Shown here in pieces: positions 25,921 through 35,047 of a stretch of DNA of 64,000 nucleotides. The translations under genes and the position numbers were made by a program. The notes under the pieces were generated by a model that was not told the origin of the DNA, did no database searches, and worked only from the letters and a program-made list of their open reading frames with translations. The DNA is taken from contig JBFLZW010000002.1 of the NCBI GenBank assembly GCA_040755755.1, positions 1-64,000 on the forward strand, read 5' to 3'. Origin of the DNA: a bacterium (lineage in GTDB: Bacteria; SZUA-182; DTGQ01). The stretch's first letter is position 1. Every line of letters begins with the position of its first letter.

Positions 25921-27876
25921 CTACCTCGATTTTTCTGCTTCGGAGAATTGTCTGATAAATTTTCCCTGCAAGTTTTTTACAAAACAGCCGCCAGTCTCAC
26001 CGACAAGATCAGTCAAGCCTCGCCCCATTTGCGGCGTTCCAAAGCTTAAGTCCGTGATATCCGACGGATCGGATTCATTACCCGCAGTATCCCTGGCTGA
26101 AACCGCCACCGCATATCTTCGGCCATTCATGAGGCCGCTGATATCATGCTCATATTTGCTTCCGTCAAGAAGATCGCTTTGGCCGGAAAACGTGCCGGTA
26201 TTGGCATCCGATCCCACAGGTACTTGTTTCCACCAGACCCGGTATTGGGCAATACCTGAGAGCTTATCGTGGGCTTTGGCCCATTTCACTCTCAGTTTTT
26301 TGCTCCCTGATTCCACCGAAGTTACCACCGGCAATTGCTCTGGTTTATCGGTATCATAAATAAAGGAGAACAACACCGGATAGCGCTCCTGATCTCCGGC
26401 TTTATTCCAGGCAATTTCGGCAATGTAGGTCCCCTGCCGGTCATCGGGCGGAAGCGGCTGAGTAGTGTATGTTGTCAATTTTTCGGCATTTGACTTGTTG
26501 ATCACAAATCCCGGATCCTGGCTTATCCGGCTGTTGGGGTCTTTTAACTGAACCTGGCGAATCACGTATTCACCGCTCCTGGTTGATCGCCAGCCGACCT
26601 GCACCTTTGACTGAAAAGCGCCAAAGTAGGCGTAAGGGTGTGTCTGATACATCTGGGGCGATGTAAGGGTAATGATCGGAAGCCGGGATGATTTCCAGAG
26701 CTTGAACCTCCCGCCGGAATCCTGAGTTCCCAGAAAGAGATAGCCATTGTTCGGGTCTGCATACAGCCAGCGTAAGCGGTTGGACGCATCGGTAAAGAGC
26801 GATTTCCCTGTGTTCGGGTCATTGATGGTAACCGCTCCCCACTGCTTTTCCCGCTGCTCCAAATTGCCTGGATCATACCATAACCGGAAAACCTCTCCTT
26901 TTCCATTGGTATCGAAGCTCAGAAAAAGGTATGAGCCCAGGCTCACCATCGACAGGGGAAGGGACCGGCTGGGATCGATGAAACCATTCCAGGAGGATGT
27001 CCGGCTGAATTCCGCTCCTCCCTTGAGCAGGGACCACACCTGAGCACCTTTTCCATTCCGGGCAACTGCATAGAGCACCTGGTCACAGACAGCCAGGGCT
27101 GGTATGCTCAGGTTGCTCTCCATCCAGCCGAAGGCGTTATAGCGATAGAAGGAATTACTCGCACTGCTGCTATCCAGCCTCCAGACTTCGGCTTTATTCT
27201 GGCTGTTTGCCGTATTCTCGATCCCAAGGTACAGCCTGGCATCAAATTCCTGAAAAGCACTCGATATCAAGGCGGATGTGCTTTCGCCAATCCGCTCCCA
27301 GGTATTGGAGGTAATTTCCGGATTATTGGTTCCGGTCTCGGTGGATCGCCACAATTGAACCAAGCCCCCCGAATCTCCCCCGCTCGCGATTCCCAGATAG
27401 AGATGCTCACCAAATGAAGAGAGCACAGTGATTATTTCTGCTGAACCAAGTCCCGAAGGGCCGACTTGTTTCCATATTCCCTGACCGGGGTTCTCCAGCC
27501 GCCACAGGTGAGGGCTGCTGTCTTGAGCCCGGGTAGCCACATACAGATATCCTTTATGCGAGCCAAGAGCAGTGGAATCAGGGTCACTGATGCCATCGAT
27601 AGTAACTTCCGTCCACCCCTGAGTCGGAACATTCGGATCGTGTCGCCAGAGACGGAACTTCTCATCCTGGACATCGGTGGAGAGGTAGAGCCAATTCCCC
27701 GCCATGCACGGTCTGGAAACCTGTTGGCCCTGGTCTTCCCAGGATTTTTGAGCCGAAAAATAGAGAGAGCCCTGAGCAGAACAACGGCTCTGAAAAGCTG
27801 GCAATTGGCTCCAGAGCAGTCCGGCAACCGCCAGAATCAGGATCGGTAACTGACGCTTCGGTTCGGGTATCGCCAA
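25921..27876 (-). CDS. exported beta-propeller-like protein with fibronectin type III domain
   Basis: About 651 residues from TTG 27876 (AGAGGGGG about 9 bp upstream). The frame also opens at 27960, which would overlap the cytidine deaminase by 64 bp. A signal peptide (LPILILAVAGLLWSQLPAF, cleavage near CSAQG) is followed by several 55-65 residue blocks with a recurring LYLG/LYVA... VWRL/LWR pattern, like the blades of a propeller (residues about 40-390). A fibronectin type III domain follows at about 530-620 (WKQVPVGS, NGRRYAVAVSARDTAGN). Probably a periplasmic or surface protein paired with the neighbouring barrel. Function unknown. Confidence 0.65.
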   Translation of the reverse strand: MAIPEPKRQLPILILAVAGLLWSQLPAFQSRCSAQGSLYFSAQKSWEDQGQQVSRPCMAGNWLYLSTDVQDEKFRLWRHDPNVPTQGWTEVTIDGISDPDSTALGSHKGYLYVATRAQDSSPHLWRLENPGQGIWKQVGPSGLGSAEIITVLSSFGEHLYLGIASGGDSGGLVQLWRSTETGTNNPEITSNTWERIGESTSALISSAFQEFDARLYLGIENTANSQNKAEVWRLDSSSASNSFYRYNAFGWMESNLSIPALAVCDQVLYAVARNGKGAQVWSLLKGGAEFSRTSSWNGFIDPSRSLPLSMVSLGSYLFLSFDTNGKGEVFRLWYDPGNLEQREKQWGAVTINDPNTGKSLFTDASNRLRWLYADPNNGYLFLGTQDSGGRFKLWKSSRLPIITLTSPQMYQTHPYAYFGAFQSKVQVGWRSTRSGEYVIRQVQLKDPNSRISQDPGFVINKSNAEKLTTYTTQPLPPDDRQGTYIAEIAWNKAGDQERYPVLFSFIYDTDKPEQLPVVTSVESGSKKLRVKWAKAHDKLSGIAQYRVWWKQVPVGSDANTGTFSGQSDLLDGSKYEHDISGLMNGRRYAVAVSARDTAGNESDPSDITDLSFGTPQMGRGLTDLVGETGGCFVKNLQGKFIRQFSEAEKSR

Positions 27877-27896
27877 AATCCTGGTTCCCCCTCTGA

Positions 27897-28352
27897 CTAT
27901 GGGCGGCTGCTGTTCAGATAATAGAATGCCTGTGGCAGCAGGTCTCCTATCCTGGCCCACTGAACATCTCCCTGTGGATTGTCCATAATGATCGTGATAT
28001 CAGGTGCAAATTCCCAGATCAGTTGCCGGCATGCTCCGCAGGGGGTAATCACTCGCGGGCTGTCACTGACAATAGCCAGAGCTTTGAATCGTTTTTCCCC
28101 CTCGGACAGGGCCTTCAGGAAAGCCACCCGTTCAGCGCAGATGCTGAGGCTCAGGGAGATGTTTTCGATATTACACCCCTGATAGCACCGGTCTTCGGCG
28201 GTGAGCAGGGCTGCTCCTACTCTAAATCCGGAGAGCAGGGCAATGGCTTTCTCTTTGGCCTGCCCGGCTTGCGTGATCAACTCCCGCCAGGCGGGGACAA
28301 TACTATCGATAGCCAAAAGACTGGCGGAATTTCTCGAATTCATGATATTCAC
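27897..28352 (-). CDS. cdd: cytidine deaminase
   Basis: About 151 residues from a GTG at 28352 (GAAGGGA about 8 bp upstream). An upstream TTG and an internal ATG at 28343 are alternatives. It deaminates cytidine and deoxycytidine to the uridine forms in pyrimidine salvage. Zn-site motifs: FRVGAALLT, CNIENISLSLSICAER with the catalytic Cys-Ala-Glu, and PCGACRQLIWEF with the two zinc cysteines. Normal tetrameric-type length with a slightly extended N-terminus. The start overlaps the lipM-like gene by 4 bp. Confidence 0.92.
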   Translation of the reverse strand: MNIMNSRNSASLLAIDSIVPAWRELITQAGQAKEKAIALLSGFRVGAALLTAEDRCYQGCNIENISLSLSICAERVAFLKALSEGEKRFKALAIVSDSPRVITPCGACRQLIWEFAPDITIIMDNPQGDVQWARIGDLLPQAFYYLNSSRP

Positions 28353-29197
28353 CAATGCTGTCCCTTCCTCGTCCAGATATCCTGGGAATATTTTTCCTGA
28401 CTGAGCCTGATGGCTTCCTCATGCTCCCAAAAGGTCAATGAGCCGGGGACTAAGGAGATGTGAAGCACCTCCTCGAATCCCTGGATCAGGGCATCCTTGA
28501 CCAGCGAGGCAGTCACGGGGCCACCAGCCGCTTCCTCCAGGGAGATGAATTCCAAGCCAGCCGTTGTGGACTGCCCGGATTCTTCTCCTGAGATCGCCTT
28601 TCCTCCCGACCGGGAGAATCGCTCAGGCTGAGGGAACAATCGACAGATCAATTCCCGCTGGTCTTCTATCATAATTGAGCCCTGCTGTAACAGAGCCCCC
28701 TCCTCTCGCCTTTGGGCGTTACCCATAACCTTTTTCCCCTGGACCAGAATTTCATACCTGGCTGCTCCGGAAAAACAAAACGGGGTCCGGCTGATTCTCC
28801 GCTCAGGACATAACTGAGCCTCAATCCCCAGAATTCCTAATCCCCGCTGGATAGCCTGACTGATCTTTTGATAACTGGCCAGCACCCCCCGGGGAATTAC
28901 CGGATTGCTTTCAGCAAGAACCAGGGAGCAGGAAATATCCCCCTTATGGAGCACCGCCCTTCCGCCCGTTGGCCTGCGGACCACGGCAAGACCTGATTCT
29001 TGTGCCTGATTCAGGTCAAAATGGTCAGAAATTTTCTGCAAACATCCAATCGAAACAGCCGCAGGGGTCCAGGTATAAAACCGGATAGTTGAGACAGCAT
29101 CACTCTTGCGGGCACATGCCTTCAGCATGGCCTCATCAATGGCCATGTTCATGCAGGCATCATAGGCTGTCAGGTCAAGTAACCGCCAGGGCTGCAC
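28349..29197 (-). CDS. lipM: LipM-like octanoyltransferase / lipoate ligase family
   Basis: 282 residues from a GTG with AAGGATAAT upstream. Family signatures: RRPTGGRAVLHKGDISCSLV (about 74-93) and the SGAARYEILVQGKKVMGNAQ region (143-162). Cys141 in TPFCFSG is at the place of the catalytic cysteine of LipM octanoyltransferases; true lipoate-protein ligases lack it and carry an extra C-terminal domain, absent here. So octanoyl transfer from acyl carrier protein to GcvH or other lipoyl domains is the best guess. LipA was not found in the window. Confidence 0.8.
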   Translation of the reverse strand: MQPWRLLDLTAYDACMNMAIDEAMLKACARKSDAVSTIRFYTWTPAAVSIGCLQKISDHFDLNQAQESGLAVVRRPTGGRAVLHKGDISCSLVLAESNPVIPRGVLASYQKISQAIQRGLGILGIEAQLCPERRISRTPFCFSGAARYEILVQGKKVMGNAQRREEGALLQQGSIMIEDQRELICRLFPQPERFSRSGGKAISGEESGQSTTAGLEFISLEEAAGGPVTASLVKDALIQGFEEVLHISLVPGSLTFWEHEEAIRLSQEKYSQDIWTRKGQHW

Positions 29198-29216
29198 AAT
29201 GAATGGATTATCCTTA

Positions 29217-29630
29217 TTAAAAGGAAACCTGGATCACTTTGAGAGGGCAGACTGACACGCACTGCTCGCACAGAACACAGTCATCCCGATTGAACTCAAT
29301 TTTCCAGGTGACTGCATTTAATGTCAGGGCCTTCTGATGGCATACAGCCAGACACATCCCGCAACTTACGCACTTGTCCTCGTTGAGCTGGATGTCCTGG
29401 GCCAGAGACTTGACCTCGATGCCTTTACTTTCGACATAGCTCAACCCTTTTTTAATGTTGTCGAGTTTTCCGCGCAGCTCCAGGACAATCCGTCCAATCT
29501 CCTTGGGAATGATCTTGGCCCGCAGGATATTGACAATCAGGTCATAGTCCTTGATCAGGTGGTAGATAGCCGTATCTTCCACAAGGTTTGGCGGAAAGGT
29601 CAAGATAACTCTTCTGGTGACAGTATTCAT
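29217..29630 (-). CDS. NIL-domain ferredoxin, partner of homocysteine synthesis protein
   Basis: 137 residues. An N-terminal NIL domain (about 5-75, RRVILTFPPNLVEDTAIYHL) is joined to two [4Fe-4S] motifs, CVSCGMCLAVCHQKA and CVLCEQCVSVCPLK. The ATG overlaps the stop of the DUF39 gene by 4 bp, so the two are translationally coupled. In methanogens the equivalent pair (MA1821/MA1822 type) makes homocysteine by inserting sulfide-derived sulfur into aspartate semialdehyde, the ferredoxin partner supplying electrons or sulfur transfer. Confidence 0.88.
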   Translation of the reverse strand: MNTVTRRVILTFPPNLVEDTAIYHLIKDYDLIVNILRAKIIPKEIGRIVLELRGKLDNIKKGLSYVESKGIEVKSLAQDIQLNEDKCVSCGMCLAVCHQKALTLNAVTWKIEFNRDDCVLCEQCVSVCPLKVIQVSF

Positions 29631-30811
29631 GATTTTACGCTATCCTTCTGGGATGCGGCAGTATCCTTCTGGGGCAGGGGCTTAAACCGGGTGTCCCGCG
29701 AAAGAAGCCGGATCGGCTCCACCAGGAAAAACTCTCCCCGCCTGATCCAGTCCTTGAGGATAGCGGCGATCTCCCTGGCCATGAAGAGACTGGAAACCGG
29801 GTTTGTCGGCACCGCATTCCCGTTGATCTGGACTGATCCGGACCGCAATTCCTGGTAACTGGCCCTGCCATAAGTCGGCCTGGATAATTTTTGTATGCTG
29901 TAGTCATAAATGGTAGTGTAAATATCCTTGTCCCGGATAGATACTGATTCGGCTATTCCCTCATCGAGAACAGGGATTGGAATTCCGACTCCCACCATGA
30001 GAGATACTCCGTACTGTTTTATGGTTGCTCCCCGCAGATAGCGGGCATTCATCTGCTTCAGGTCACCCATGAGCATCAAGGTTGCGGCGCTGCTGAGCGG
30101 AACCTTGTTAGCCGCCCGAAGCTGATTGGGATTGTGCTGAGTCCCCTCGCCCAGGACATAGCCGATCCCTCCGCCCAGGAATATCTTCGTCCCAAAGCCG
30201 ATCGTGCGGTACTCAGGATCATTGATGAGGGGGTTCAGTTGCCCTGAGGTGGAGTAGGCGACATTTCCGAGCCTTGGCAGCAGGGTGCCCATATAGGTGT
30301 GCAGAGTCCTTGGGGAAGAATTGGTGGCTGCCGCATAGTTTTGATAGGCGTTCCGGGGGTTCAGCAGCGTGGCCTGATTGATGCTGTCCAGCGTGATCTG
30401 AACCGTCACTCGTTCCGCAGGATAGCAATCCGTCTTGTAGCCTTCGGCTTCCAGTCGAATGGTTTTGCCCGAAAGAAGGTCTTCAATGACATGCCCTCCT
30501 CCATACTGGATCCCTTCCGTCTCCGAAGCGGCAGTAGCCCCCAGGTAGGTATCCACCGCAGCAAGCCCCTGGTAGGCAGGTACGTCATTCAGCCAGATTT
30601 TATCCATCTTGATCGGAGGATCGGCGTGCCCGAAATTCAAAAAAACCCCCGAAGAACACATCGGGCCAAAAGTGGCAGTGGTCACTACATCAACCTTGTC
30701 CGCTACAGCCTTGATCCCCTCTGCATCGGCAAGCTCACACACCTCATCGGCTGTGACCACCACAGCCTTTCCCTGCTTGATCTTCTCATTTATCTCTTCG
30801 TATGTCTTCAT
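29627..30811 (-). CDS. hcyS: homocysteine biosynthesis protein (DUF39, aspartate semialdehyde sulfurtransferase)
   Basis: 394 residues, DUF39 family. Cys52 in FGPMCSSGVFLNFGH matches the essential cysteine of the family, and Cys131 (YKTDCYPAE) a second conserved one; GFGTKIFLGGGIGYVLGEGT is another family block. The methanogen protein has C-terminal CBS domains; here the C-terminus is a short Gln/Ser-rich tail without them. With the coupled NIL-ferredoxin, this gives an O-acetylhomoserine-independent route to homocysteine in anaerobes. Confidence 0.88.
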   Translation of the reverse strand: MKTYEEINEKIKQGKAVVVTADEVCELADAEGIKAVADKVDVVTTATFGPMCSSGVFLNFGHADPPIKMDKIWLNDVPAYQGLAAVDTYLGATAASETEGIQYGGGHVIEDLLSGKTIRLEAEGYKTDCYPAERVTVQITLDSINQATLLNPRNAYQNYAAATNSSPRTLHTYMGTLLPRLGNVAYSTSGQLNPLINDPEYRTIGFGTKIFLGGGIGYVLGEGTQHNPNQLRAANKVPLSSAATLMLMGDLKQMNARYLRGATIKQYGVSLMVGVGIPIPVLDEGIAESVSIRDKDIYTTIYDYSIQKLSRPTYGRASYQELRSGSVQINGNAVPTNPVSSLFMAREIAAILKDWIRRGEFFLVEPIRLLSRDTRFKPLPQKDTAASQKDSVKS

Positions 30812-30814
30812 GGG

Positions 30815-31120
30815 TTACTCTCGCCGGTACTCTCGTGTTTCGGGTCCAGGCCAATGTCCATTCCCTTGATTGACTGCCTGAAATTGGGTCGAATATTCAA
30901 ATATCCAGGATGTATGTCCAGGGTCATTGATATTGGCTACCAATTTTATCTGTTTTCCCGGAGATGTCAAGGGAAAAGAGGTAAGGGCATACCCGTCAGG
31001 CCAGGAGTAGTATGCGATGGCTGAGATTGAGCCCGATGGAGAGAGATACAGCGGATGGAGCTTTCCGGGCAGGTAAAATTTAGTATCAATAAAACAAAAA
31101 GTTACTTGGGTTTTCCCCAA
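30815..31120 (-). CDS. uncertain ORF upstream of hcyS
   Basis: 101 codons from a TTG start without a convincing ribosome binding site, ending 3 bp before hcyS. Codon choice looks coding and the sequence (SGSISAIAYYSWPDGYALTS, then TSWIFEYSTQF) resembles beta-rich secreted domains, so it may be the tail of a truncated exported protein. No family recognised. Confidence 0.35.
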   Translation of the reverse strand: MGKTQVTFCFIDTKFYLPGKLHPLYLSPSGSISAIAYYSWPDGYALTSFPLTSPGKQIKLVANINDPGHTSWIFEYSTQFQAVNQGNGHWPGPETREYRRE

Positions 31121-31124
31121 AAAC

Positions 31125-31144
31125 TGTGAATAACTTGTGGATAA
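31125..31144 (-). promoter_or_regulatory. pair of DnaA boxes beside an AT-rich stretch
   Basis: TGTGGATAA at 31136-31144 is the exact complement of the DnaA box TTATCCACA; TGTGAATAA at 31125-31133 differs by one base. They are in the same orientation, 11 bp apart (one helical turn), with a further TTGATAA at 31146-31152. The 31215-31260 stretch is very AT-rich, as an unwinding element would be. Whether this is an origin or a DnaA-regulated or titration site is not known. Confidence 0.55.
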
Positions 31145-31314
31145 GTTGATAAGTTTGGTATTTAACCACTTGGAAAATGGATTTGAATACCAGAATCAGT
31201 GCCTTGTGTAAAGTAAATTACTTTTATTTTATTCTAATTATATAGTAATGAATATCATAAGGAAGTTATTGAGAGCAGTGGAATGCCAAAGAAGAATTTG
31301 ACAGTTCAGGAATA

Positions 31315-31656
31315 ATGCGTTACAGTAAAGTCAATCTTTTCCCTGATCAGAGTCAGAACCTTGCTTTGAATGAGAGTTATATCCTACTGGTATTGGGACA
31401 AGAAACGTTCCCAACTGGAGATGTGTCTGTCCAGAAAAAACAGACCCTGGCGATATTGGTTACACATTTGCGGCTCCCTCCAAGGAGCATGAAGGCCAGC
31501 ATGAATCCTTTTATACTTTTGCACTTTTTGGACGGAGCATTTTGGGGTAAGGATATGAAAGAAGTATCTGAACTTCTTAAAAACCTTTCCCGGAGAAAAC
31601 AAAATGAAAAGATGGTGTCAGGTCTCGACTTGATACGCAAGATATCTGAAGGTTAA
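31315..31656 (+). CDS. hypothetical protein, uncertain
   Basis: 113 codons from an ATG with AGGA close upstream. No domain recognised. The C-terminal half is basic and helical (ELLKNLSRRKQNEKMVSGLD). No membrane segment. It could be a small regulator or a chance ORF in the gap after the DnaA boxes. Confidence 0.35.
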   Translation: MRYSKVNLFPDQSQNLALNESYILLVLGQETFPTGDVSVQKKQTLAILVTHLRLPPRSMKASMNPFILLHFLDGAFWGKDMKEVSELLKNLSRRKQNEKMVSGLDLIRKISEG

Positions 31657-31766
31657 AACCGTGATTGCTCAAATCGAGTGAGGTAGTATCAAGTGCAAGG
31701 TTAACAATGACCTTGCCCTTTTCTTTGTCCAAAATCATTGCGGGCAATGGGATTAAGGAAAGAAAA

Positions 31767-32573
31767 ATGAAGATTATTAAGGAAAAATGGCAATGGTTCT
31801 ATCGCATCGCTGCCATAATGCTGTTTATCATTGTAATATATCCTGTGATAGTACATATGACTGGCAGCGATCAGCAGCGAGTAGTAGATCGAATGCAAAA
31901 TCTGCTTGATGTCCAATCCTTACCAAATCATGTTTCCCCTGATGAACTCAGCAGGTCTGGCCCAGAGGCAGGAAAATTAGATGTCAATGAGTATTTCCGT
32001 ATACTAAGACACCTTAAGATGGCTCCTGAAACTGCACTCGATTATGTCTATGCATACAATGGGTTCAGCGGGTATCCGATTCTCTATGCAAGGAGTGAGC
32101 ATCAGCAGCCGATCAAAACATTCAAAAGGTTCGCAGACTTGCATGGCGGGTTTAAAGAAGCTTTTAACGCTCAATATGATTATCTCGATAAGGTCAGTAC
32201 AGACGGAACCGCTGAAGGCTTCTTTGAGCTGGTCGTCCTTCGGCTGCTGGGAGATCAGTTCTATCTGGATTGGCATGCATACTATAATTACATAACTATT
32301 CTATGCGATAGATTTGCACTTGAACGTTTACTTTTTTCCAGGCGTATCAACGAATGTTTCCTTCCAATTGGGGTGCAGTTGCGGGCAAGACTCATTGATT
32401 GTATGCCAAAAGTGCATTTTGAGGATGATCGAGTCCGCGTTTCAGTAGTTATATATAGCGACTGGGGCGGGTTCTTTCGGTATGAGTTCCAGATGATGCG
32501 AAATCCACCTTACCATTTACTCGAAACGCACCGCCAGCAACTGGTCAAGTACAACTGTGGTGTCTGGTTTTGA
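31767..32573 (+). CDS. membrane-anchored protein of unknown function
   Basis: 268 residues from ATG 31767 (TAAGGAAAG upstream); an upstream in-frame start at 31665 has no site. One hydrophobic N-terminal segment (about 9-28) anchors it, the rest is a soluble domain on the outside. No family recognised; the sequence has normal codon use and well-distributed aromatic residues. The IS3 remnant begins just downstream. Confidence 0.6.
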   Translation: MKIIKEKWQWFYRIAAIMLFIIVIYPVIVHMTGSDQQRVVDRMQNLLDVQSLPNHVSPDELSRSGPEAGKLDVNEYFRILRHLKMAPETALDYVYAYNGFSGYPILYARSEHQQPIKTFKRFADLHGGFKEAFNAQYDYLDKVSTDGTAEGFFELVVLRLLGDQFYLDWHAYYNYITILCDRFALERLLFSRRINECFLPIGVQLRARLIDCMPKVHFEDDRVRVSVVIYSDWGGFFRYEFQMMRNPPYHLLETHRQQLVKYNCGVWF

Positions 32574-32680
32574 ATGAAAACAACCAATTATAATGGATTC
32601 GGAAATTCGGACAGCGGATTAAGTTACACTGGAGGCGGAATTGAGCTATACTGGAGCTGAAAGATAAGGAGGTCCGCAGA

Positions 32681-32860
32681 TGGGTTTACGAACCAAACAT
32701 ACCCCAGTATTTAAAGCGAAAGTGGCCCTGGAAGCACTCAAGTGAGGAGAAGACCTCAGCAGAGTTGGCTGGAGAGTACCAAGTGCATCCAGGACAGATA
32801 AGGAAATGGAAACAGATAGCCAAGACGGACCGGCAAAGATTTGTTTGGCAAATATGAAAG
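32681..32860 (+). pseudogene. broken IS3-family orfA (transposase HTH)
   Basis: ATG 32681 with a GGAGG site encodes TKHTPVFKAKVALEALK, the start of an IS3-type OrfA, then hits TGA. The protein continues in the next frame as EKTSAELAGEYQVHPGQIRK followed by WKQIAK, the helix-turn-helix. OrfB is missing. Sequence just upstream (32600-32660) may be the element end, but I could not define the repeat. Confidence 0.7.
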
Positions 32861-32913
32861 CGGCCAAGAGGATTTATCCTGCAACAGGGGAAAATACCTG
32901 AGAGCGAAATTAC

Positions 32914-32985
32914 ATGAGAAAGATGGTCATTATTGATGCCGGGCCTTTGATAGCCCTGTTCAATAGATATGCCTCGAAAACCTCC
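32914..32985 (+). pseudogene. N-terminal stub of a PIN-domain protein
   Basis: ATG 32914 begins MVIIDAGPLIALFNR after two codons, the first strand and catalytic Asp of a PIN toxin (VapC-like). After about 18 codons the similarity ends and the frame runs antisense into the next gene. A truncated toxin left by a rearrangement at the IS3 remnant is likely. Confidence 0.55.
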
Positions 32986-33004
32986 TGGCCTGGTCCATCT
33001 TCCC

Positions 33005-35047
33005 TCAATCACCACTCCCTGTTGCTGCACCGTGCAACAGCCGCTCCTCTGTGTGCGCAGTGAGCTCAGGGTTGAAGCATCGCTGATGGCTGAAGATATA
33101 CGAGCCTGCATGAGCAATGATTTTCACCTGGCGCTCCAGGCGGCTCACGACTTCGGGAAATTCATCGGCCCGGTCCCTGTCAGGCTGACCCACAAGATAG
33201 AGAGATGATGGGGCGTTTAACCGGGCAACCAGATAATAGCCTCCCTGTACAAAGCCCAGCTTCTCATCATTTGCAGTAAGCATGGCGTACCCCGCATCTT
33301 CGGGGATGCCAAGAAGATCTCTCCCCCAGCAGTGATGAACGACCGGCTGCTTCAGAATTCCCAGCAGGGTAGGAAGGATGTCGATTTGTGCGCCGATGGT
33401 ATGAATTCTGCGCGGCGTACTGCCCAGGATCTTTGGTGCATACAGGAGGCAGGGGATATGAAACTGGCTGAGACTGAGATCAGTCCTGTAGTCAAGGTTT
33501 TTCCCATGATCAGCCACGATCACAAAGATCGTATTATTGAAATAGGGCTGCTTTCTGGCCTCCTGAAAAAACTTCCCCAGGGCATAGTCGGAATATTTAA
33601 AGGAATTGAGATACTTGCTCTGGACATGGTCAGGGGGATAGTAGGCATACGGTTTGGGAATGCGATAGGGTTCGTGATTGCTTACGGTAAGCACCACGCC
33701 GGTAAAGGGCTGCGGCAGCCGGGAAAATTCCTGATTGGCGCGGCTGAAGACCGCCTCATCCGATATGCCCCACTCGGTCTGAAAATCCTCTTTCGGAAAG
33801 TCCTTGTGGCCGACAAAGCGGTCAAAACCGTGGCGGCGGAAATAGCCTTCCATATTGTCAAAGTTCAGATCGCCACCATAGATAAAGCAGTTCTGATAGC
33901 CGAGCGGCTTTAACACACTGGCCAGATTGAGCATGGGCTGCTGACTCTCTACTTTTTGCATCATCGAAAGGCCGATCAGACAGGGATATGAGCACAGGAT
34001 GGCGGTCAGCCCCCGGTTGGTGCGGCATCCATTGGCGTAGAAGCGGTCAAAGAGGATGCCTTCACGGCACAGGCGGTCGAATTCCGGAGTCACCTGATAC
34101 GGGCCGCCCAGGGCCCCGACATAGGCTCCGCTGAAGCTTTCCATCATGAAAACCACGATATTGGGCCGCCGGGGAACAGAGTCAGGAGGAAAGTCCCGCC
34201 GCCGGACCAGAGGATACTCCTTTGGTGACAGAAAGGTTTCTCCCTGATGGGCCACGGATCGCTGAACCAGACGAATGGCCTCTTCGGGTGAGGTGATGCG
34301 CAGTTTTTTTTCCAGGGAGCGGTTATCTTCCAGAAGCTCCTGGTACAGGGACCGGCCCAGAGTGAAGATACCATTCAAAGCCATTTGGTTTGAAAAGTTA
34401 TGTTTGCTGAAATAGGCATGTCCCCAGTTTATCGGTGATGAGGCTAAAGTTCCCCGTGCACCAAGAACCAGCATGCCAATACCGGCCAGGAGTGAAAGGG
34501 CCTGGTGCCGAAAGGACCGCTCCTTCGCCCGGCTGAGGAGCGCCTGCCCGGACTGGAAAATCACCCAGCCGAACAGGGCGGCCAGGAAAGCCCACCCCAG
34601 GAGATAGGGGATCACCGGATACTCCTGCCAGACAGTCCGGAGGGCCGGCCCCATAGTTTCCAGATACTGAACAGCCAGCAGGTTGAGCCGGGAATTGTAA
34701 GCGCCGAAAAATTCCAGGTCGATCGTGGACAAGAGAAAGAAAAACCCGAAAACCGCGCCCAATGTCAGAAGGAAGACCGTGCGGATGCCCCGACTCCGGG
34801 ACAGGGGAAGAAACGGGGCGGGCAGAAAGAACAGGATCAGGATATAGGAGGTAATCACCATGTCAAACCGCAGTCCAACCAGAAAGGCCTGCACAATCTC
34901 TCCGGCAGGGATACCTGATGTGAGCTTCAGGTAGCGGAGCAAAAAGAACAGGCGAAACAGCCCGAAGAAGATCAGGCTGAGCCCAAAGGCCAGCCCGAAG
35001 AAAAGAAGGGCATCGGGCAGAAGTAATCCACGTACTCTCCTGCTCAT
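33005..35047 (-). CDS. LTA-synthase/MdoB-like sulfatase-family phosphotransferase
   Basis: 680 residues. Five hydrophobic N-terminal segments (about 8-36, 48-80, 85-110, 145-165, 185-200) precede an extracytoplasmic sulfatase-type domain. Catalytic features: VVFMMESFSGAYVG with the metal-binding Glu, GCRTNRGLTAILCSYP with the nucleophile Thr, VVADHGKN, and a final histidine region. This is the arrangement of glycerophosphate or phosphoethanolamine transferases of the LtaS/MdoB/EptA superfamily. In a Gram-negative, decoration of a periplasmic glycan or lipid A is plausible. The ATG overlaps the msbA stop by 4 bp, so it is coupled to lipid A export. Confidence 0.85.
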   Translation of the reverse strand: MSRRVRGLLLPDALLFFGLAFGLSLIFFGLFRLFFLLRYLKLTSGIPAGEIVQAFLVGLRFDMVITSYILILFFLPAPFLPLSRSRGIRTVFLLTLGAVFGFFFLLSTIDLEFFGAYNSRLNLLAVQYLETMGPALRTVWQEYPVIPYLLGWAFLAALFGWVIFQSGQALLSRAKERSFRHQALSLLAGIGMLVLGARGTLASSPINWGHAYFSKHNFSNQMALNGIFTLGRSLYQELLEDNRSLEKKLRITSPEEAIRLVQRSVAHQGETFLSPKEYPLVRRRDFPPDSVPRRPNIVVFMMESFSGAYVGALGGPYQVTPEFDRLCREGILFDRFYANGCRTNRGLTAILCSYPCLIGLSMMQKVESQQPMLNLASVLKPLGYQNCFIYGGDLNFDNMEGYFRRHGFDRFVGHKDFPKEDFQTEWGISDEAVFSRANQEFSRLPQPFTGVVLTVSNHEPYRIPKPYAYYPPDHVQSKYLNSFKYSDYALGKFFQEARKQPYFNNTIFVIVADHGKNLDYRTDLSLSQFHIPCLLYAPKILGSTPRRIHTIGAQIDILPTLLGILKQPVVHHCWGRDLLGIPEDAGYAMLTANDEKLGFVQGGYYLVARLNAPSSLYLVGQPDRDRADEFPEVVSRLERQVKIIAHAGSYIFSHQRCFNPELTAHTEERLLHGAATGSGD

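Noticed and set aside
31125-31260. Definite chromosomal origin of replication
   Set aside because: Only two boxes, no dnaA or dnaN nearby, and gene directions do not diverge; kept as a candidate finding only.
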